From positions 1 through 42,791 of the forward strand of contig NZ_JASBQE010000102.1 of NCBI RefSeq assembly GCF_029960785.1: 42,791 nt of DNA, written 5' to 3'. The stretch is from Polyangium sp. 15x6 (GTDB lineage: Bacteria; Myxococcota_A; Polyangia; Polyangiales; Polyangiaceae). The position numbers were made by a program, and so were the translations under genes. The notes under the pieces were generated by a model. That model did not search any database. It worked only from the letters and a program-made list of their open reading frames with translations, and was not told where the DNA came from. Numbering within the stretch: position 1 is the first letter of the stretch; each line of letters opens with the position of its first letter. Below, piece after piece: positions 17,004-24,891 of this stretch.

Positions 17004-18413
17004 TCAGGGAGCTCCGCCCACGAGGATGGCGTGCGCGACGAATCCGAGGACGAATCCGACGCCGAGCGCGACGAGCCCGAACGCAAAGGCGGCGCGGCGC
17101 GGGACGGCGTCGGCCGGGATGACGACGGCAGGCGCGGGCCTCGGGGCGTGCGGCATTTCGCCGAAGCCGACGCCGGGAGGACGGCCGAGCGGCGGGGCGA
17201 CGGGCGGCGCAGCGACGGGCGGCGCGGCGACGGGCGGCGTGAAGATCACTTGCGGCGTGGCCGCAGGCGGCGCGACCGCGGGCACGCCGAACGCGGGCGA
17301 CGGGCGGCGGAGGGCCGCCGGAGGGCCCGGGTCGGGAATGTCGGAGACGGCCGGCATCGGCACGGTGAGCGCAGGGGACGGGCGGTGAATGGGGGCCGAA
17401 GGGCCGAGGCGCGAGGAGGCAGGAGGCGGAGCCGCGGCGGACGTGGCGTAGGGGAGTTGCGTGGGGGCCGTGCCGAGGAGCGAGGAGACGGGCGCCGCCT
17501 GCGTGGGAGCGTCGGTATCGGAGCTCTGCGGGCGCGCGAGCACGCGGGCCTCGGCGAGGTCCTTCAGCATGGGCTCGATACCCTCGTACCGCTCGGCGGG
17601 CCTGCGCTTGACGGCGCGCATGACGATCGCGGAGAGGCGCTCGGCCGCGAGGTCCTTGCGGGTGAGCGCGATGGGCGGGGCCTCGTCGCTGAGCTTCTGG
17701 CGCGCATAAGCGAGGTCGTCCTGCTCGCCGAAGACGTTTCGGCCCGAGGCGGCGCGGTAGAGGATCGTGCCGAGCGCGTAGACGTCGGCCGTGCCGCTGA
17801 CTTCGCGCGAGTTCAGGAATTGCTCGGGCGCCATGTACGGGATGGTGCCGACGGCCATGTCCGCGCGGGTGATGCCCGTGAGCGTCTCCTCCTTGCCGCG
17901 CTGGTCCTCGGCCGGATCGAGGAGGCGGGCGAGGCCGAAATCGATGAGCACGGCGCGCCGTTCGCCGCTCGGCAAGCGCCGCAGGATGACGTTCTCGGGT
18001 TTGACGTCGCGATGGATGATGCTGGCGCGGTGCAGGTCCGCGATGGCCCGCGCGACGCCCTCGCCGATGTCGAGGACCTCCTCGACGGAGAGCGTGCCCT
18101 GCTTTTCGAGCAGATCCGCGAGGGACATGCCCTCGACGTACTCCATGACGAGCAGGAGGCCGAACTCGGGATCGGTCGTCTGTTCGATGACGCGCGAGAC
18201 GTGGTCGCTCTCGATCTTGCCGAGGAGCAGCGCCTCGCGGCGAAAGCGCGTGACGAGGTGAGGATCCCGCGCGGCGTCGGGCAGGAGGCGCTTGATCGCG
18301 ACGAGCGCGCCCGAGACCTGCGCGCCGATCCACACCTCGCCCATACCGCCCTCGGCGATCTTGCGCTCGAGACGGTACTTGCCCCCAATCATCGCCCCCG
18401 GGACGAAGTCCAT
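17004..18413 (-). CDS. Hanks-type Ser/Thr protein kinase with Pro-rich tail and C-terminal TM helix
   Basis: A 469-residue eukaryote-like kinase. The kinase domain (residues about 12-275) has all expected motifs: the Gly loop AEGGMGEVW, Lys41 in VAIKR, HRDVKPEN about residue 131, DFGLARLL and GTIPYMAPEQ. Residues about 290-430 are a Pro/Ala-rich low-complexity linker with repeated PPVAAPPVA. A single hydrophobic segment near the C-terminus (FAFGLVALGVGFVLGFVA) is the likely membrane anchor, after which almost nothing remains, so no periplasmic sensor is present. A TAGCAT -10-like hexamer ends 8 nt before the ATG, with no Shine-Dalgarno, suggesting a leaderless transcript. Substrate unknown. 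Confidence 0.92.
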   Translation of the reverse strand: MDFVPGAMIGGKYRLERKIAEGGMGEVWIGAQVSGALVAIKRLLPDAARDPHLVTRFRREALLLGKIESDHVSRVIEQTTDPEFGLLLVMEYVEGMSLADLLEKQGTLSVEEVLDIGEGVARAIADLHRASIIHRDVKPENVILRRLPSGERRAVLIDFGLARLLDPAEDQRGKEETLTGITRADMAVGTIPYMAPEQFLNSREVSGTADVYALGTILYRAASGRNVFGEQDDLAYARQKLSDEAPPIALTRKDLAAERLSAIVMRAVKRRPAERYEGIEPMLKDLAEARVLARPQSSDTDAPTQAAPVSSLLGTAPTQLPYATSAAAPPPASSRLGPSAPIHRPSPALTVPMPAVSDIPDPGPPAALRRPSPAFGVPAVAPPAATPQVIFTPPVAAPPVAAPPVAPPLGRPPGVGFGEMPHAPRPAPAVVIPADAVPRRAAFAFGLVALGVGFVLGFVAHAILVGGAP

Positions 18414-18474
18414 CGGCCGCGATGCTAGCCGAGGTCAGGGGTGCAGCACGAGGAATCCGCGCTTTTTTCCGCCC

Positions 18475-19092
18475 CTAAGGCGCCGGGTTGTAATCGACCG
18501 TCAGGGAAAACGTGTCGACGCTGTCGACGACACAACCACGGCGCAGGCGAACGGCGAACGTGTAGAGGTTCGTCCCGCGCCGATACTGCGTGGGATCGAC
18601 GCCGAAGCGGAGGATGCCCGTGCCGCACTCGTTCGCGGGGAGCGCGAGCGGCGAGGTCGTGCAGGTGGTCGCCTTGTGCGCCGGGGTGTCGCAGCGCTCG
18701 AGCTCGAGCGCATACGCGCCGCGCGGCTCGAGGGGCACGCGGGACGCATACTCGGCGAACCACGTGACGCCGACGGCCTGGGAGATCTGGAAGTTCGGGT
18801 CCGGCGCGCTCACCCACGCGGCGCGCGCGAGCGGCTCGCCGTCGCCGAGGAGCGTGCCGCACGGATCGTTCGGGTCGACGGCGGCGCCCGATTCGAGGAT
18901 CGGACGGTCGTCGCATGCGCCCGCGTCGGATCCACCGTCGCGGCGATCGAAGTCACCCGACGCGCCGAGCGAGGGCCCCTCGCCTCGCATGCCGTCGTCG
19001 CGATCTCCTCGTTCCTGACAACCCGCGGCGGCGAGGAGCAGCAAAAGCGCAACCTGGGACAACATGAACGGCCGAAGCGTCGTCGATTGCAT
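18475..19092 (-). CDS. Putative lipoprotein
   Basis: A 205-residue lipoprotein. The ATG at 19092 is set by a strong GGAGGA Shine-Dalgarno 5 nt upstream. Lipobox LAAAGC gives Cys about residue 25. The linker is Asp/Gly-rich (residues 27-60). The folded part has about six Cys and a beta-rich pattern (FAVRLRRGCVVDSVDTFSLTVDY at the end) suggestive of an immunoglobulin-like fold, but no family is recognised. It diverges from the metalloprotease gene at 19205 and ends 61 bp from the convergently oriented end... of nothing: the kinase gene start at 18413 lies downstream on the same strand, with 61 bp between. Function unknown. Confidence 0.7.
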   Translation of the reverse strand: MQSTTLRPFMLSQVALLLLLAAAGCQERGDRDDGMRGEGPSLGASGDFDRRDGGSDAGACDDRPILESGAAVDPNDPCGTLLGDGEPLARAAWVSAPDPNFQISQAVGVTWFAEYASRVPLEPRGAYALELERCDTPAHKATTCTTSPLALPANECGTGILRFGVDPTQYRRGTNLYTFAVRLRRGCVVDSVDTFSLTVDYNPAP

Positions 19093-19168
19093 GGTGTCCT
19101 CCGGTCTCTGCAATCGAGATGCCCGAAAAACGACGGGGACAGACGTGTATGTCGCGCGACGCCGGGCG

Positions 19169-19196
19169 TTGACGGGGCGGATGCGCCTTCGATACT
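19169..19196 (+). promoter_or_regulatory. Promoter for metalloprotease gene, probably leaderless
   Basis: TTGACG (19169-19174), a 16-bp spacer and GATACT (19191-19196) precede the ATG at 19205 by 8 nt. An overlapping TACTTT hexamer two bases on is an alternative -10. This position argues against an earlier in-frame ATG at 19181, which would lie inside the promoter. Confidence 0.5.
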
Positions 19197-19204
19197 TTCG
19201 GAGG

Positions 19205-20824
19205 ATGTTCGGCGTGGGATCCGCACGTTCGGGAATTCGGCTGGCAGCGCTGTTCGTGCTGGGCGCGCTGCCCTTGGCAGGCTGCGGCAGCGACGAACCC
19301 GCGGTGAAGCCCGGGGGGACGGGCGAGCCGCCGCCCGAGAATCCCAGGCTCTCGGGGACGCTTCTGTACGAGACCGTCGCGTACGATCGCGCGGCGGACG
19401 GGCTCGACTATTCGAAGGTGGACCAGAAGCCGATCCGGGGCGCGCGCGTGGCGCTGCTCGACGCGGCGAACGAGACGGTCCTCGCCGAGACGACGTCCGA
19501 CGCGATGGGCCGGTACGGCTTCGACTGGAAGGGCACGGCGCAGGTGAAGGTGTGGGTCTACGCCGAGACGATGGAGCCCTCCATCCTCGTCGTGGACAAC
19601 ACGTCGAGCGACGCGACGTACGTGCTGGAGAGCGCGGAGGTGGTGGTCGAGGAGCCGACGTCACTCGACGTGGTGGCGACGACGGGGTGGACGGGGGTCT
19701 CCTACGGCAAACCGCGGCTCGCTGCGCCGTTTTCGGTGCTCGACGCGGCCTACACGGCGGCGCGGCGGTTCCTCGACGAGACGACGCCGCCGCCCGTGTT
19801 CCCGAAGCTCGAGATCAACTGGAGCGTGGACAATCGGCCCGAGGACGGGCTCGTCGTGTTCGGCCAGATCGGGACGTCGCACTGGGACGGCGATCAGATC
19901 TACGTGCTCGGCAAGGAGAACGTGGACACGGACGAGTTCGATACGCACGTGCTGGTGCACGAGTGGGGGCACTCGTTCGAGGAGCACATCACGCGCTCGG
20001 ATAGCTGGGGCGGGTCGCACGGCTACGGCGACGTGCTCGATCCGCGGCTCGCGTACAGCGAGGGGTTCTGCAACGCACTGTCGGCGATGATCCTCGATCC
20101 GGACACGGTCTACACGGACTCGATGGGGCCCGGGCAGAAGGACGGGTTCTCGGAGGACATCGAGCAGAACGACACGAGCCAGGGAGCGAAGCCCGGCTGG
20201 TACTCGGAGACGACGGTGCAGAACGTGGTGTTCGACGCGTACGACGGGTACGCCGAGGCGTTCGACGGCGTCGAGCTCGGGCTGCAAGGCGTCTACACGG
20301 TGCTGGTCGGCGATCTGAAGGCGACGCCGGCGATGGTGACGCTGTTTCCGTTCGTCACGGGGCTGAAGAGCGCGCATCCGGAGGCGGCGACGGCGATCGA
20401 CGCGCTGGTCGGGCATCACGGATCGGGCAGCTCGTTCGGGGTCGATCCGGTGGTGGACGCGTGGGGCACGGGCGAGACGCACGCGGCCGAGGATCCGGGG
20501 GCGCTGCCGGTGTTCGTGCCGGTCGCGGCGAACGAGTCGGTGACGCTGACGCTGGTCGGCGGGCTCGATCCGGCGCTGCTCGGGCAGAACCGGTTTCTGC
20601 GCGTGAAGGGTACGGGCGGGACGCTGAAGGTGAGCTCGAGCGCGACGAGCGACGTGGATCTCTACGTGTACCTGCGCGGCAAGGAGCTCGACAGCGCGGC
20701 GTCGGAGAGCGGCGACGAGACGGTGTCGTTTTCGACGGCCGCGGGCGAGGACTACGTGGTCAACGTGCAAGGCTACGGAGAAATTTCGGGGCCGTACGAA
20801 GTGAAGATCGAGGTCCTGCCATGA
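19205..20824 (+). CDS. Secreted zinc metalloprotease lipoprotein (HEWGH) with regulatory-like and PPC-like domains
   Basis: A 539-residue lipoprotein. With the start at 19205 the lipobox is LPLAGC (Cys27). Residues about 40-150 resemble a carboxypeptidase-regulatory/CnaB-like beta-sandwich (RLSGTLLYETVAYD, GARVALLDAANETVLAETTSDAMGRYGFDWKG). The catalytic part has HVLVHEWGHSFEEHI with HEWGH at residues 252-256, a HExxH zinc site with a following Glu likely in ASEGFCN-type position (YSEGFCNALS). The last 110 residues (LDPALLGQNRFLRVKG ... YVVNVQGYGEISGPY) look like a prepeptidase C-terminal (PPC) domain. The next lipoprotein gene overlaps its stop by ATGA. Probably a surface-attached protease; the substrate is unknown. 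Confidence 0.8.
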   Translation: MFGVGSARSGIRLAALFVLGALPLAGCGSDEPAVKPGGTGEPPPENPRLSGTLLYETVAYDRAADGLDYSKVDQKPIRGARVALLDAANETVLAETTSDAMGRYGFDWKGTAQVKVWVYAETMEPSILVVDNTSSDATYVLESAEVVVEEPTSLDVVATTGWTGVSYGKPRLAAPFSVLDAAYTAARRFLDETTPPPVFPKLEINWSVDNRPEDGLVVFGQIGTSHWDGDQIYVLGKENVDTDEFDTHVLVHEWGHSFEEHITRSDSWGGSHGYGDVLDPRLAYSEGFCNALSAMILDPDTVYTDSMGPGQKDGFSEDIEQNDTSQGAKPGWYSETTVQNVVFDAYDGYAEAFDGVELGLQGVYTVLVGDLKATPAMVTLFPFVTGLKSAHPEAATAIDALVGHHGSGSSFGVDPVVDAWGTGETHAAEDPGALPVFVPVAANESVTLTLVGGLDPALLGQNRFLRVKGTGGTLKVSSSATSDVDLYVYLRGKELDSAASESGDETVSFSTAAGEDYVVNVQGYGEISGPYEVKIEVLP

Positions 20825-21351
20825 AGAGAGGGAACGAGATGCGCGCTCTCTGGATGCTCGCTTGTGTCGTGGCCGCGTGCGGGACGGTGGAGCGGAAGGA
20901 GCCCGATCACGTCGGGCCCGATACGCCGAGCGCCGAGGCGAGCGCCGACGAGGGGGGCGAGGTGGGTACGCAGAAGCCAGGCGCGCCCGTGAAGGTGGAG
21001 GGGAGGCTCGCCACGTCGAGCGCGGTGCTGACGGTCGACTTCGAGGAGGCCGCGAGCGACGTGACCGTGGAGGTGTGGGGCGTGGACGGGCTCGTCGTGA
21101 CGAGCGCGAAGGAGCCGGTGCAGAACCGGCAGTTCGGCAAGGACGAGAAGGTGTCGGTGGAGGTGTCGTTCACGGCGCCGGCGACGCGGGCGGATCTCGC
21201 GGTGCGGGTGCGCGGGACGTTCGCGGGGCGGGTGCGGGAGCGGGTGCAGTCGTTCACGGTGAACGCGGGAGCGCCAAGCCTGACGCAGCCGCCGGGGGAG
21301 GTGCGTACGGGGCCGGATGGAAGGCCCGTGCGGGTGATGAGGCAGGAGTAA
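20821..21351 (+). CDS. Putative lipoprotein translationally coupled to the metalloprotease
   Basis: A 176-residue lipoprotein with lipobox VVAAC. The ATG at 20821 overlaps the protease stop by ATGA; an ATG at 20839 with GAGAGGG upstream is an alternative that shortens the signal peptide n-region. After an acidic Glu/Ser-rich spacer the domain (residues about 55-150) is a predicted beta-sandwich (SAVLTVDFEEAASDVTVEVWG, VSVEVSFTAPATRADLAVRVRG), with no Cys. Coupling with a secreted HEWGH protease suggests it is an inhibitor, chaperone or anchor for it, but this is only from context. I do not recognise the family. Confidence 0.7.
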   Translation: MKRGNEMRALWMLACVVAACGTVERKEPDHVGPDTPSAEASADEGGEVGTQKPGAPVKVEGRLATSSAVLTVDFEEAASDVTVEVWGVDGLVVTSAKEPVQNRQFGKDEKVSVEVSFTAPATRADLAVRVRGTFAGRVRERVQSFTVNAGAPSLTQPPGEVRTGPDGRPVRVMRQE

Positions 21352-21370
21352 CGGCGCAGGCAGGGGCGGT

Positions 21371-21489
21371 CCGGCTTCGACGGGGGTCGAGGGGGGGCGC
21401 GGGTACAGGGGGACCGGCTTCGACGGGGGTCGAGGTAGGCGCGGGTACAGGCGCTCCGGCTTCGACGGGGGTCGAGGGGGGGCGCGGGC
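21371..21489. repeat. Three tandem copies of a 42-43 bp repeat with internal dyad
   Basis: Copies begin at 21371, 21414 and 21456. Each opens with CCGGCTTCGACGGGGGTCGA, in which TCGAC and GTCGA form a short hairpin, and continues GG(T/G)...GGCGCGGGTACAGG; the last copy is cut short. It lies in the 156 bp between the convergent lipoprotein (ends 21351) and receptor-kinase (ends 21508) genes, so the hairpins may act as transcription terminators. It is not a CRISPR array: there are no unique spacers. Confidence 0.75.
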
Positions 21490-21507
21490 GGGTTCGTCGG
21501 GAGAACG

Positions 21508-24420
21508 TCAGCGATACCCGTACTTGCCGACCATGTCCGCGACCTCTTGCGCGGTCGGTCGCGCCGCCGGGTCCGGGTCCATGCAGCGCTCGAAGAGGAG
21601 CGCGAGCCCGCCCTGGAGGCCCTCGACGCGGCGCAGGCCCGCCGGGCGCGGGAGCGTTTGTCCCTGCATGCCGACGAAGATCGGCGGGACGTTGAAGGGG
21701 CGCTTGCCCGTGAGGATCTCGTAGGCGATGACGCCGAGGCTGAAGACGTCGGAGTGCGCCTTCCAGTGGCGTGAGCCCTGCGCGAGCTCCGGGCCCATGT
21801 AGGTCGGGGTGCCGACGAGGATGCCCGTGCGCGTGACCTCCTGCGGCGGCGGCGCGATGCTGCGGCGCGTGGACGGCGGCGTGTCGAGCTCGCGGGGCCG
21901 TTCAGAGGCGGGTGAGCGCTCCTGGACTTCGCCCGTGAGCGTGGAGATGCCGAAGTCGACGAGCTTGACCTGCGCATGGCCCTCGGCGTCCTCGGCGACC
22001 ATGACGTTGCCCGGCTTGAGGTCGCGGTGGATGACGCCCTGCGCGTGCACGGCCGCGAGGCCCGCGGCCATCTGACCGAGCACCGAGCAGCACCAGTCGA
22101 CGTCGCGGTAGCGCTCTTTGCAGCGATGGAGCGGCTTGCCCTTGCAGAGCTCCATGACGAGGTAGAGCAAGCCCTCGGGCGTGACGTCGACGTCGGCGAT
22201 CGAGGCGAGGTTCGGGTGGTCGAGGCGAGAGAGGATCTGCGCCTCGCGCACGAAGCGAGCCATCGCGAGCTTGTCGCTGCGGCTCGTGAGGACCTTCATG
22301 GCGAAGCGACGCGTGTCGCGGACGCGCTCGACCTCGTAGACGACGCCCATCGCGCCCTGGCCGAGCTCCTCGATGACGCGGTAGCGATCGGCGATGAGGG
22401 CGCCGATCTCGAAGCTCGGCGTGGCCGTGACGAGCTCGTCCTCGTCGACCTCGACGTCGGTGCGGAGCGAGGAGAGCAAGCTCGAGGTGTGCTGCTGGAT
22501 CTTGCGGCGGAGCTCCTCGTTCAGGACCTCGACTTCGGTCTTCTTGGCCTCGATGGTGCGGATCTTCTGCTGCACGTCGCGGCGCATCTGGTCGAGGCCA
22601 CGCGCGAGGTCCGCGAACTCGCTCTTCTCGTCGACGGGGATCGGGGTCTTGATGTCGCCGGAGGCGAGGCGCGCGGCAGCTTCGAGGAGCGCGGCCTGCT
22701 CGGCGATGCGCTTCTGGTGGAGCGAGCTCTCGAGCTCGGCGCGGACGGCGCGCGTGGAGACGATGTTGATGGAGAGCTTCTCGCCGAGGGCGTTGAGGAG
22801 CGAGAGGTCGGCGGCGTCGAAGTGGCGGCGCGATTCGTCGGTCTCCAGGTAGAGGACGCCGAGGAGCTCGTCGCGGACGAGGAGCGGCGCAGCCATGGCG
22901 CTGCGGCGCGTGCCTTCGATCTGCTTCCACACGCGCGCCTCGCGGCGCAGGCGGACCTGCTCGACGAGGTCGTCGAGGTTCGAGGCGAAGCCGGCGATGA
23001 CGGAGGCGAGCGGGATCTCCACGCCGCCGGCCTCGCGACCCGCGGCGACTTCGAGATCGGCGCCCTCGATCGCGCCTCCCTCGGGCGTGACGAAGAGGAG
23101 CGCCGCGCGCGCGCCGAGGAGGCGGATGATCTCGTCGAGCGCGACGCGAGCCTGGCCGCCACGATCGAGGACCTGCGCCGAGGCGAGGCTGAGCTCGAGG
23201 ACGCGCGAGTAGCGGCCCATGCGCTCGTGCACCTCGACGAAGCGGCGCGCGAGGATGATGCCGAGCGCGAGGGTGAAGGCGAAGGTGCCGACGTGCCCGA
23301 GCGAGACGTTGGCGCGCGGGACGAGGCCGATCGCCTTGAGCACGTCGTGCGAGGCCGCAGCAGCGGCCAGGATGAACCCGCCGGTGAAGATGCGCGCGTC
23401 GAGGTTGCCGCGCGTCGCGTTGAGGACCGCGCGGGCGGTCATCAGCACGACGGTGACGAGCAGGAGGATCTGGAACGGCAGCAGCGTGCGGAGGACGGGG
23501 ACGAGCCCGAGCGCGACGACGAGCGCGGAGCCGACGAAGTACGCGCCGTGGACCCACTGCAAGCCGCGGAGCAAGCGGAAGCGGCCCGGGCCGAAGACGT
23601 GCTCGAAGTACGAGGCGAAGAAGAGCGGCGTGAGGTAGAGGCTCGCGAGCTCGACGTGGATCCAGAAGAGCGGCGCGTCGAGGAGCAGGCCCCGGATGGG
23701 CGCGGCCGCGGGGAGGTAGATCCCGAGCGAGAGCGCGAGCAGGCCGTAGGCGAGGTTCGATTTGTCGCGACGCTCGGAGAGGTAGAGGCCGAGGACGAAG
23801 AGGCCCACGGACACGAGGAGGATGCCCATCGCGAGCGTGGGCAGGTCGGCGCGGACGGCTTCGAGCGCGAGGTCGGCGCGCGGGCCGAGCAGTACATCGC
23901 CGTAAGGGCCGATGTTGACGTGATCGGAGTAGACGCGGAGCGCGAGGGTCTTGCCCGTGAAGTTCGATCCGAGCGGGATGAAGTGGGGCTCGTAGCCCTG
24001 GAAGCGGAGCGCGCCGTCGCCCTCGAACGAGCCGAACCGGTAGACGAGCGCGCCGTCGACGTACGCCTCGACGAGCTGATCGACGCCGCCGAGGTAGAGG
24101 ACGGGCTCGCGCTCGATAGCGCCGACGAGGCGCGTGCGCATCCAGAGGAAGCGCTCGCCGCCGCGGCCCTCGGGCGCGGTCTTCGGCGGCAAGGCGCGCC
24201 AGCCGTCGTTCACGGCGGGCGTGGCCCAGACGAACGCGCCCGTGGGGTCCCGCGGCGAGTCGCCCCAGCGGTACTCCCACGCGCCCGGATACGCGTGGGC
24301 ATGCGCCTCGGTGGGGACGGGGGCAGGGACGTCCGCGCGCGTGATCGGCGAAGCCGAGAGCATCGCGAGGGCGAGCGTTCCGGCGGCGAACACGGCGCGC
24401 CGGAGCCGCGAACGGGGCAT
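21508..24420 (-). CDS. Receptor Ser/Thr kinase: 7TM-DISM, GAF and kinase domains
   Basis: A 970-residue membrane receptor kinase. Residues 1-30 are a signal peptide. Residues about 35-180 form a periplasmic 7TMR-DISMED-type jelly-roll (WEYRWGDSPRDPTGAFVWATP, PEGRGGERFLWMRTRLVG, HFIPLGSNFTGKTLALRVYSD). Residues about 190-390 are seven TM helices (7TM-DISM). Residues about 405-560 are a GAF domain (ARVALDEIIRLLGARAALLF, LLGVLYLETDESRRHFDAADLSLLNALGEKL). A HAMP-like coiled coil (about 570-640) leads to a kinase domain (about 675-955) with GQGAMGVVYE, FAMKVL (Lys about 709), HRDLKPGN (about 800), DFG and GTPTYMGPE. The output is thus a eukaryote-like kinase rather than the histidine kinase or GGDEF usual for 7TM-DISM. 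It is monocistronic. Confidence 0.88.
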   Translation of the reverse strand: MPRSRLRRAVFAAGTLALAMLSASPITRADVPAPVPTEAHAHAYPGAWEYRWGDSPRDPTGAFVWATPAVNDGWRALPPKTAPEGRGGERFLWMRTRLVGAIEREPVLYLGGVDQLVEAYVDGALVYRFGSFEGDGALRFQGYEPHFIPLGSNFTGKTLALRVYSDHVNIGPYGDVLLGPRADLALEAVRADLPTLAMGILLVSVGLFVLGLYLSERRDKSNLAYGLLALSLGIYLPAAAPIRGLLLDAPLFWIHVELASLYLTPLFFASYFEHVFGPGRFRLLRGLQWVHGAYFVGSALVVALGLVPVLRTLLPFQILLLVTVVLMTARAVLNATRGNLDARIFTGGFILAAAAASHDVLKAIGLVPRANVSLGHVGTFAFTLALGIILARRFVEVHERMGRYSRVLELSLASAQVLDRGGQARVALDEIIRLLGARAALLFVTPEGGAIEGADLEVAAGREAGGVEIPLASVIAGFASNLDDLVEQVRLRREARVWKQIEGTRRSAMAAPLLVRDELLGVLYLETDESRRHFDAADLSLLNALGEKLSINIVSTRAVRAELESSLHQKRIAEQAALLEAAARLASGDIKTPIPVDEKSEFADLARGLDQMRRDVQQKIRTIEAKKTEVEVLNEELRRKIQQHTSSLLSSLRTDVEVDEDELVTATPSFEIGALIADRYRVIEELGQGAMGVVYEVERVRDTRRFAMKVLTSRSDKLAMARFVREAQILSRLDHPNLASIADVDVTPEGLLYLVMELCKGKPLHRCKERYRDVDWCCSVLGQMAAGLAAVHAQGVIHRDLKPGNVMVAEDAEGHAQVKLVDFGISTLTGEVQERSPASERPRELDTPPSTRRSIAPPPQEVTRTGILVGTPTYMGPELAQGSRHWKAHSDVFSLGVIAYEILTGKRPFNVPPIFVGMQGQTLPRPAGLRRVEGLQGGLALLFERCMDPDPAARPTAQEVADMVGKYGYR

Positions 24421-24488
24421 CGCTTGATCTTGGTCCAGGGGTACCTCGGGGAAGCTGCGAGGATATCAGAGCTCGCGCCCCGGCGATC

Positions 24489-24836
24489 TCACCGCGCGCT
24501 CGCCTTCTTTTTCCCCTCGCCCACGGCCTTGCCCGCGATGCGCGCGCGGGCCGCGTGCACGAGCGGCTCGGCAGGCGTCAACGCATCGACGAGGTCGCCC
24601 GCGCGGAGCGCCGCCTCCTCGGCCCGCTTCCACGCGGCCGACGCGCCGATCGTGTTCGGACCGCTCCGCTGCGCGAGCTCGAGCGCCGACGCGAGGTCCC
24701 GGCCGACACGTTCGATGCGCTGGAGCTCGGCGCGGCCCGCCCCCGAGAGTTTGGCGGCCGCATACATTGCCCGCACGATGCCGATGAGGTCGCGCACGGC
24801 CGCCGCAGGAAAGGGGTCTTCACGCCCGGAGATCAC
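24489..24836 (-). CDS. Small helical hypothetical protein
   Basis: A 115-residue, largely helical, Ala-rich protein with a basic C-terminus (KAVGEGKKKASAR). It has no signal peptide or Cys, and no recognisable motif. The start is a GTG at 24836; a TACATT -10-like hexamer ends 7 nt upstream, but no -35 is seen. It is 68 bp upstream of the receptor kinase on the same strand. Codon use is normal for the window, so I accept it as a gene with moderate confidence. Confidence 0.5.
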   Translation of the reverse strand: MISGREDPFPAAAVRDLIGIVRAMYAAAKLSGAGRAELQRIERVGRDLASALELAQRSGPNTIGASAAWKRAEEAALRAGDLVDALTPAEPLVHAARARIAGKAVGEGKKKASAR

Positions 24837-24891
24837 CTGAACGAATGTATCGGATTCGTCTCGAAATGGCGAGCCGGCGTGTTTTCAGGGG

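Noticed and set aside
19181-19204. Earlier start for the metalloprotease gene
   Set aside because: The ATG at 19181 lies inside the -35/-10 spacer of the promoter and has no Shine-Dalgarno; it remains possible if that promoter is not real.
21371-21489. Possible CRISPR array
   Set aside because: Units repeat end to end without unique spacers, there are only three, and no cas genes are present.
21976-24840. Long plus-strand open frame opposite the receptor kinase
   Set aside because: Arg/Glu/Ala-rich antisense shadow without any domain; the minus-strand frame carries complete kinase, GAF and 7TM motifs.
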